From positions 1 through 7,207 of the forward strand of contig JAUVLC010000119.1 of assembly GCA_030595925.1 (NCBI GenBank): 7,207 nucleotides of DNA, given 5' to 3'. Positions 4,822-7,207 of this stretch are shown here, piece after piece (position 1 is the first letter of the stretch; each line of letters opens with the position of its first letter). The notes under the pieces were generated by a model. It was given only the letters and a program-made list of their open reading frames with translations, ran no database searches and was not told the origin of the DNA. A program made the translations under genes and the position numbers. The DNA is from Clostridia bacterium (lineage in GTDB: Bacteria; CBDUZB01; JAGLHV01).

Positions 4822-5662
4822 CACCAGCCTCCCACTCGTTTAATACGTTAATATTCTTCATTGTTGTTTCAGACACTTTTCCTTGCAACGGATTATTTTT
4901 TTCGTTTAAATAACTTTCAAACTTATTGCTGAATAATGTTTGCGGCCGGAGCCACCCTGAACATTTTGGATCATTTAACCATTGTTGCGATTTAACTTTT
5001 ATTACAAACTTAAAATTATCAAAAGTAAACCCTTGTTTCCATCTGGCTTTAATCAAGGCTTTTGTAGTTGGAGTATTGCTTTTAAAATTTTTATCTGTTT
5101 TTTTATTTAGGTAAGATACTATTTCTTGGTAAGGGATTTTTGGGTTGGGGGTTGGGGGAGTAGTATTTTTTTCCTTTACCTTTACCTTTACCTTTTCCTT
5201 TACCTTTACCTTTACCTTTGTGGCATTTCCAACAACATTAACTCCGTTTCCAACAACATTAACTCCGTTTCCAACTCCAGAAACATTAATTAGCATATAT
5301 TTTGGTATGATCTCAACTTGTTTTTTAAGCCTTGCAGCAGCAAAATATCTTTTTTGAAGACCTCTTGATGTTAAAATTCTATGATTTTCATACATATTAA
5401 TATCGAAAATTCCGACATCAATGGCGTTTCTAACAACATTAACTATGTTTTCAACACTGGAAAAACACTTTTGTTTTATCTTTAATGGGAATTTTTTATC
5501 ATATGAGATATAATATCCCTGCCCTTTATAAATAGCTTGCCATATTGTTATTAAAATGCCTAAGCCCTCTGCCCCCGTTTCAGCGATTAACAGTTGTAAA
5601 TCATCGTCAAACTCTGTATCTAACGGGAAATAATCAATCCCTTGCTTTGTTGGCCTTGCCAT
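4811..5662 (-). CDS. Phage replication initiator, Lin1244/Lin1753 N-domain plus phage 2220-type C-domain
   Basis: The 283-aa protein has two recognisable parts. Residues 8-120 begin GIDYFPLDTEFDDD and include AEGLGILITIWQAIY and the closing RYFAAARLKKQ. This is the Lin1244/Lin1753-like (DUF4373) winged-helix domain typical of phage DnaD/DnaB-type initiators. Residues 178-253 (YQEIVSYLNKKT, then WLNDPKCSGWLRPQTLF and KFESYLNE) match the conserved phage C-terminal domain (TIGR02220 type). The linker (129-170) is low complexity: VNVVGNG repeats followed by alternating Lys/Val and Lys/Glu. Such proteins bind the phage origin and recruit helicase and loader. The ATG at 5662 has only a weak AAGG site and lies 17 nt after the winged-helix gene, so translation may depend on coupling. 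A phage origin could lie within this gene, but I cannot point to it. Confidence 0.85.
   Translation of the reverse strand: MARPTKQGIDYFPLDTEFDDDLQLLIAETGAEGLGILITIWQAIYKGQGYYISYDKKFPLKIKQKCFSSVENIVNVVRNAIDVGIFDINMYENHRILTSRGLQKRYFAAARLKKQVEIIPKYMLINVSGVGNGVNVVGNGVNVVGNATKVKVKVKEKVKVKVKEKNTTPPTPNPKIPYQEIVSYLNKKTDKNFKSNTPTTKALIKARWKQGFTFDNFKFVIKVKSQQWLNDPKCSGWLRPQTLFSNKFESYLNEKNNPLQGKVSETTMKNINVLNEWEAGDEG
5172..5219. repeat. Hexanucleotide tract in the initiator linker
   Basis: The plus strand carries about eight near-perfect units of CCTTTA, with two CCTTTT variants. On the minus strand they encode the alternating KVKVKEK linker. Unit-number changes stay in frame, so linker length can vary without disrupting the protein. 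Confidence 0.85.
5226..5275. repeat. 21-bp tandem repeat in the initiator linker
   Basis: Two identical units TTTCCAACAACATTAACTCCG (5226-5246 and 5247-5267) and a partial third (5268-5275) encode VNVVGNG repeats on the minus strand. A diverged copy, differing at four positions, sits at 5427-5447 in the N-terminal domain and encodes VNVVRNA, which suggests it as the source of the repeat. Confidence 0.85.
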
Positions 5663-5679
5663 AAAATGCCTTATTGATT

Positions 5680-5841
5680 TTACCTTAGCTTCTTTAAATG
5701 ATTATAGACGCTTACCCTTGATATCTCTAATTTTTTTGATATTTCAACGCCTGTAGCATCAGGATTTTTAAATAAATATTCTTTTATTCTTTTTAAATTT
5801 CTTCTGCCTGCGTTAATACCTGTTTTTGGAACATATCTCAT
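5680..5841 (-). CDS. 53-aa winged-helix DNA-binding regulator
   Basis: This short gene runs from ATG 5841 to TAA 5682-5680, with AGAGGT 4 nt upstream. The protein is basic at the N-terminus (MRYVPKTGINAGRRNLKRIK), then has a helix (IKEYLFKNPDATG). The segment VEISKKLEISRVSVYNHLKK (32-51) is a clear helix-turn-helix of the winged-helix type used by MarR, ArsR and GntR-like regulators. It ends after the recognition helix, so a wing would have to be minimal or supplied by a dimer partner. It lies between the Xre regulator and the initiator, 17 nt upstream of the latter, and just downstream of the strong promoter at 5865-5892. I infer that it regulates the replication operon or is a DNA-binding accessory of initiation. 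Confidence 0.8.
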   Translation of the reverse strand: MRYVPKTGINAGRRNLKRIKEYLFKNPDATGVEISKKLEISRVSVYNHLKKLR

Positions 5842-5864
5842 AGATACCTCTTTATTTTCTTTTT

Positions 5865-5892
5865 ATTATATATGCTCTTTTTATTCTGTCAA
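5865..5892 (-). promoter_or_regulatory. Strong sigma-70 type promoter of the replication operon
   Basis: Read on the minus strand, a consensus TTGACA (5892-5887) is followed after 16 bp by a consensus TATAAT (5870-5865). Transcription would start around 5858 and read the winged-helix gene, the replication genes and possibly the downstream cassette-like genes. Confidence 0.8.
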
Positions 5893-5905
5893 CAAAAAAG
5901 TTGAC
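5888..5905. promoter_or_regulatory. Perfect palindrome over the -35 box, candidate operator
   Basis: GTCAAC, six A, GTTGAC form a perfect 6-bp inverted repeat that covers most of the -35 hexamer. A bound regulator here would block the replication promoter. Either the Xre protein or the winged-helix protein could bind it. A lone half-site GTCAAC recurs at 6215-6220 over the -35 box of the upstream promoter. Confidence 0.6.
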
Positions 5906-5908
5906 TAC

Positions 5909-6109
5909 TTAAAAAATATCTTTGACCTCACACCCAAGACACGCCGCCAATATTGCCGCCTGTTCAGGTGTTGGGATTCTATGCCCCACAATAAATCCTG
6001 ATATAAACGAAGGATCAAGTTTTGTCTCTTTTGCTATATCCTGTTGCTTGCGCCTCTGATCCCGAATTTTTGCTTTTAGCTTACCGTTGTACTCAATTTT
6101 TTTTAACAT
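5909..6109 (-). CDS. Xre-family helix-turn-helix regulator (Cro/CI-like), single domain
   Basis: The 66-aa protein is almost entirely an Xre-type domain. KLKAKIRDQRRKQQDIAKET (10-29) forms helices 1-2, and KLDPSFISGFIVGHRIPTPE (30-49) forms the recognition helix and following turn. AAILAACLGCEVKDIF (51-66) completes the five-helix bundle and closes with the typical 'l.v...dlf' ending. It lacks the C-terminal peptidase or dimerisation domain of a long CI repressor, so it resembles Cro or a short repressor. The ATG at 6109 has AGGAG (6117-6121) 7 nt upstream. It is first in the minus-strand operon and immediately upstream of the palindrome-bearing promoter, which is its most likely target. It could also control the divergent plus-strand gene. 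Confidence 0.88.
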   Translation of the reverse strand: MLKKIEYNGKLKAKIRDQRRKQQDIAKETKLDPSFISGFIVGHRIPTPEQAAILAACLGCEVKDIF

Positions 6110-6137
6110 TTTTATTCTCCTTTAATTTATTAATCAT
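6093..6137 (-). CDS. Possible 14-codon leader ORF overlapping the Xre gene start
   Basis: An ATG at 6137 with its own AGGAG site 6 nt upstream opens a short frame (MINKLKENKNVKKN) that ends at TGA 6095-6093, just inside the Xre gene but in another frame. Its codons include the Xre ribosome binding site. Translation through it could modulate Xre initiation. It is very short and Lys/Asn-rich, so it may be coincidental. Confidence 0.25.
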   Translation of the reverse strand: MINKLKENKNVKKN

Positions 6138-6190
6138 TAGGTTCTCCTATTGTTTTATTTCTTCAGCCAGCGCATTTTAAATACAGCTTT

Positions 6191-6219
6191 AGGATAGTAT
6201 TGTTTTTTATTAATGTCAA
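6191..6219 (-). promoter_or_regulatory. Promoter for the Xre regulator gene
   Basis: On the minus strand, consensus TTGACA (6219-6214) is followed by a 17-bp spacer and TATCCT (6196-6191), four of six matches to TATAAT. The transcript would have a leader of about 75-80 nt before the Xre ATG. The GTCAAC half-site at 6215-6220 overlaps the -35 box and matches one arm of the palindrome at 5888-5905. Confidence 0.6.
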
Positions 6220-6424
6220 CTTAAAAATAATAAAAAAATAAACATAACAAGGACAATCGCTTATAGTCTATTGTAATAAATTTTTTATTTTTTTTAAAAT
6301 AATGCTTGACAAGAAAATTCTTTTATTGTAGCTTGTTTTTAACGGCAAAAACATTGCGTCATAATATATAATTCACGTTAGCCGATGATTAAAACGTTAT
6401 GTCCTCGGGCGAAGGGAATACAAA
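6220..6424. other. Divergent regulatory region between the Xre operon and the PRPP-synthetase-like gene
   Basis: This very AT-rich stretch carries the start signals of both directions. For the plus strand, TTGACA (6306-6311) is followed at 17 bp by a poor -10 (TAGCTT). A second candidate -10, TATAAT at 6367-6372, has no good -35. The ribosome binding site of the plus-strand gene, GAAGGGA, is at 6411-6417. A further short inverted repeat ACAAT/ATTGT occurs around 6253-6275. I see no RNA gene here. Confidence 0.5.
6336..6402 (+). repeat. Degenerate attC-like element in plus orientation before the PRPP-synthetase-like gene
   Basis: On the plus strand, the right end GCCGATGATTAAAAC followed by GTTATGT (6381-6402) closely parallels the right end of the good attC on the minus strand at 248-226 (GGCGGTTAATTAAAAC, then GTTATCT). 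GTTTTTAACGGC (6335-6346) pairs imperfectly with GCCGATGATTAAAAC, and TTTTAAC could serve as left core. The inner arms are poor. If real, this attC points opposite to the others. Confidence 0.35.
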
Positions 6425-7183
6425 ATGATATATCTCAATAATAAAAAAGTTAATTTTGGACAATTTCCGAACAATGAAATAAACCTACCATTGTCAAATT
6501 TGAAAATAAAAAAACATAATATTGTCAAATTTATATATGAAGACGATGGCGATATTTTTAAACTATCCCTTATTAAGTCATGCCTTGATGACCTTTCAGT
6601 AAGATCATTGTTGGAAATATGTTATATGCCATATTCCAGGATGGATAGGGCGAATGGTATTTATGCAGTCAGTTTGAAATGCATGACAAAGCTTATTAAC
6701 GATATGAAGTTTGGTTCTGTACAAGTGAGGGAGCCACATTCAATGGCAACAATATATGGAATCAACAATATGTTTGTAGATTGGTGGTGTGAATCTCGGC
6801 TTCTAAGCGTAGCCGAGCTTTTTAATGCGGATACACTTTTCTTCCCAGATAAGGGAGCACAAGATCGTTACAAAGTAGATAGCTTGCCATCAGCTATTGG
6901 GTTTAAAAAAAGAAATTTTCAAAGTGGGGATATTGAGGAATATAATATAGATGGTAATGTAGGACAGAATGTTTTAATTGTAGATGACCTTTGCAGTAGA
7001 GGAGGCACATTCATTAAAGCATCTATCCTACTGAAAGAAAAGGGAGCTAAACATATCGCTTTATTAGTTGCTCATTGCGAAAATAATGTTTTTACAGGAT
7101 CTATATTTGATCATATTGACATGCTCTACACAAGCAAAGAATTGTTAAATAGAGATCATTCAAAAATCATAAAATTAAATTAA
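6425..7183 (+). CDS. Short phage-type PRPP synthetase-like enzyme (possible ADP-ribose pyrophosphate synthetase)
   Basis: The 252-aa protein belongs to the ribose-phosphate pyrophosphokinase family. It has FPNNEINLPL (14-23), YMPYSRMDR (68-76, the ATP-binding flexible loop), EPHS (103-106, aligning with D-x-H-S), PDKGAQDRY (141-149), a KKR motif at 161-163 where the catalytic Lys and Arg lie, and the phosphoribosyl loop VDDLCSRGGTF (186-196). It ends with a VAHCENNVFTG segment. Cellular Prs is about 310-320 aa, so this is a compact version. Known members transfer pyrophosphate from ATP to ribose-5-phosphate; the phage NAD+-reconstitution enzyme Adps does the same to ADP-ribose. The ATG follows GAAGGGA by 7 nt. 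A new gene with a strong ribosome binding site starts 15 nt downstream, so it heads an operon divergent from the Xre operon. Which substrate it uses cannot be read from the sequence. Confidence 0.9.
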   Translation: MIYLNNKKVNFGQFPNNEINLPLSNLKIKKHNIVKFIYEDDGDIFKLSLIKSCLDDLSVRSLLEICYMPYSRMDRANGIYAVSLKCMTKLINDMKFGSVQVREPHSMATIYGINNMFVDWWCESRLLSVAELFNADTLFFPDKGAQDRYKVDSLPSAIGFKKRNFQSGDIEEYNIDGNVGQNVLIVDDLCSRGGTFIKASILLKEKGAKHIALLVAHCENNVFTGSIFDHIDMLYTSKELLNRDHSKIIKLN

Positions 7184-7198
7184 AGGAGAGATTTAAAA

Positions 7199-7207
7199 AT
7201 GATGAAA
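7199..7207 (+). CDS. Start of a downstream gene, cut by the window end
   Basis: ATG-ATG-AAA at 7199-7207 is preceded by GGAGAG (7185-7190) at 8 nt spacing, 15 nt after the stop of the PRPP-synthetase-like gene, so a co-transcribed gene almost certainly begins here. Only three codons are visible, so its product cannot be identified. By analogy with phage NAD+ salvage pairs, a nicotinamide (phosphoribosyl or ADP-ribosyl) transferase is the expectation to test. Confidence 0.6.

Noticed and set aside
5145-5357. Plus-strand frame rich in Phe-Thr repeats
   Set aside because: It is the complement of the CCTTTA and 21-bp repeats in the initiator linker; the low complexity keeps the frame open by chance.
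5888-5905. Palindrome read as a transcription terminator after the Xre gene
   Set aside because: The six-base stem has no G/C-rich core and is not followed by a T-run; it coincides with a consensus -35 box, so an operator is the better reading.
6243-6280. ACATAAC followed by an ACAAT/ATTGT stem, considered as another attC
   Set aside because: There is a left-core look-alike and a short stem, but no GTT-type right core at the proper distance, and the sequence is so AT-rich that chance is likely.
1-7207. CRISPR array, tRNA or rRNA genes, insertion-sequence transposase
   Set aside because: I found no regularly spaced repeats with unique spacers, no cloverleaf or rRNA sequence and no transposase motif on either strand.

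Overview
This is an AT-rich 7.2 kb window that looks like accessory, phage-type DNA. Strong AGGAGG-type ribosome binding sites and a replication protein with Lin1244/Lin1753-type N-terminal and phage 2220-type C-terminal architecture recall phages of Firmicutes. However, several intergenic regions look like integron attC sites, which are rare in Firmicutes and better known in Proteobacteria and some low-GC lineages such as Treponema. The host therefore cannot be named from this sequence.

Right-centre (about 3.5-6.2 kb, minus strand): a compact phage-like control and replication operon. In transcription order it holds a 66-aa Xre-family regulator, a 53-aa winged-helix protein, a DnaD-type replication initiator, a helicase-loader-like protein, a second small helical protein, and a 103-aa protein ending in an SSB-like acidic D-V-P-F tail. 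A strong promoter with a perfect palindrome over its -35 box lies between the two regulators.

Left (1-3520, minus strand, same direction): a run of units, each a gene or gene pair followed within 0-10 nt of its stop codon by an attC-like site. These units are a PD-(D/E)XK nuclease; a beta-class DNA methyltransferase overlapping an endonuclease VII-type HNH nuclease; a TIGR04255-like protein with a small, apparently frame-disrupted membrane-tail gene; and a small cysteine-rich protein. The sites at 226-282, at 1405-1465 and at the left edge closely match classical attC architecture. Those at 2758-2809 and 3457-3520 are more degenerate. No integron integrase is visible, so this resembles a cluster of attC sites lacking an integrase, placed directly downstream of a phage replication operon that could transcribe it.

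Right edge (6425-7207, plus strand): a divergent gene for a short PRPP-synthetase-like enzyme, followed by the first codons of another gene. In phages, a PRPP synthetase or ADP-ribose pyrophosphate synthetase (Adps) next to a nicotinamide transferase gives NAD+ salvage and counters NAD-depleting immunity. The second gene is cut off, so this is a hypothesis. In combination, the window holds a phage replication core flanked by genes with plausible attack and defence roles: a modification/nuclease pair, a TIGR04255 protein and possible NAD+ reconstitution.
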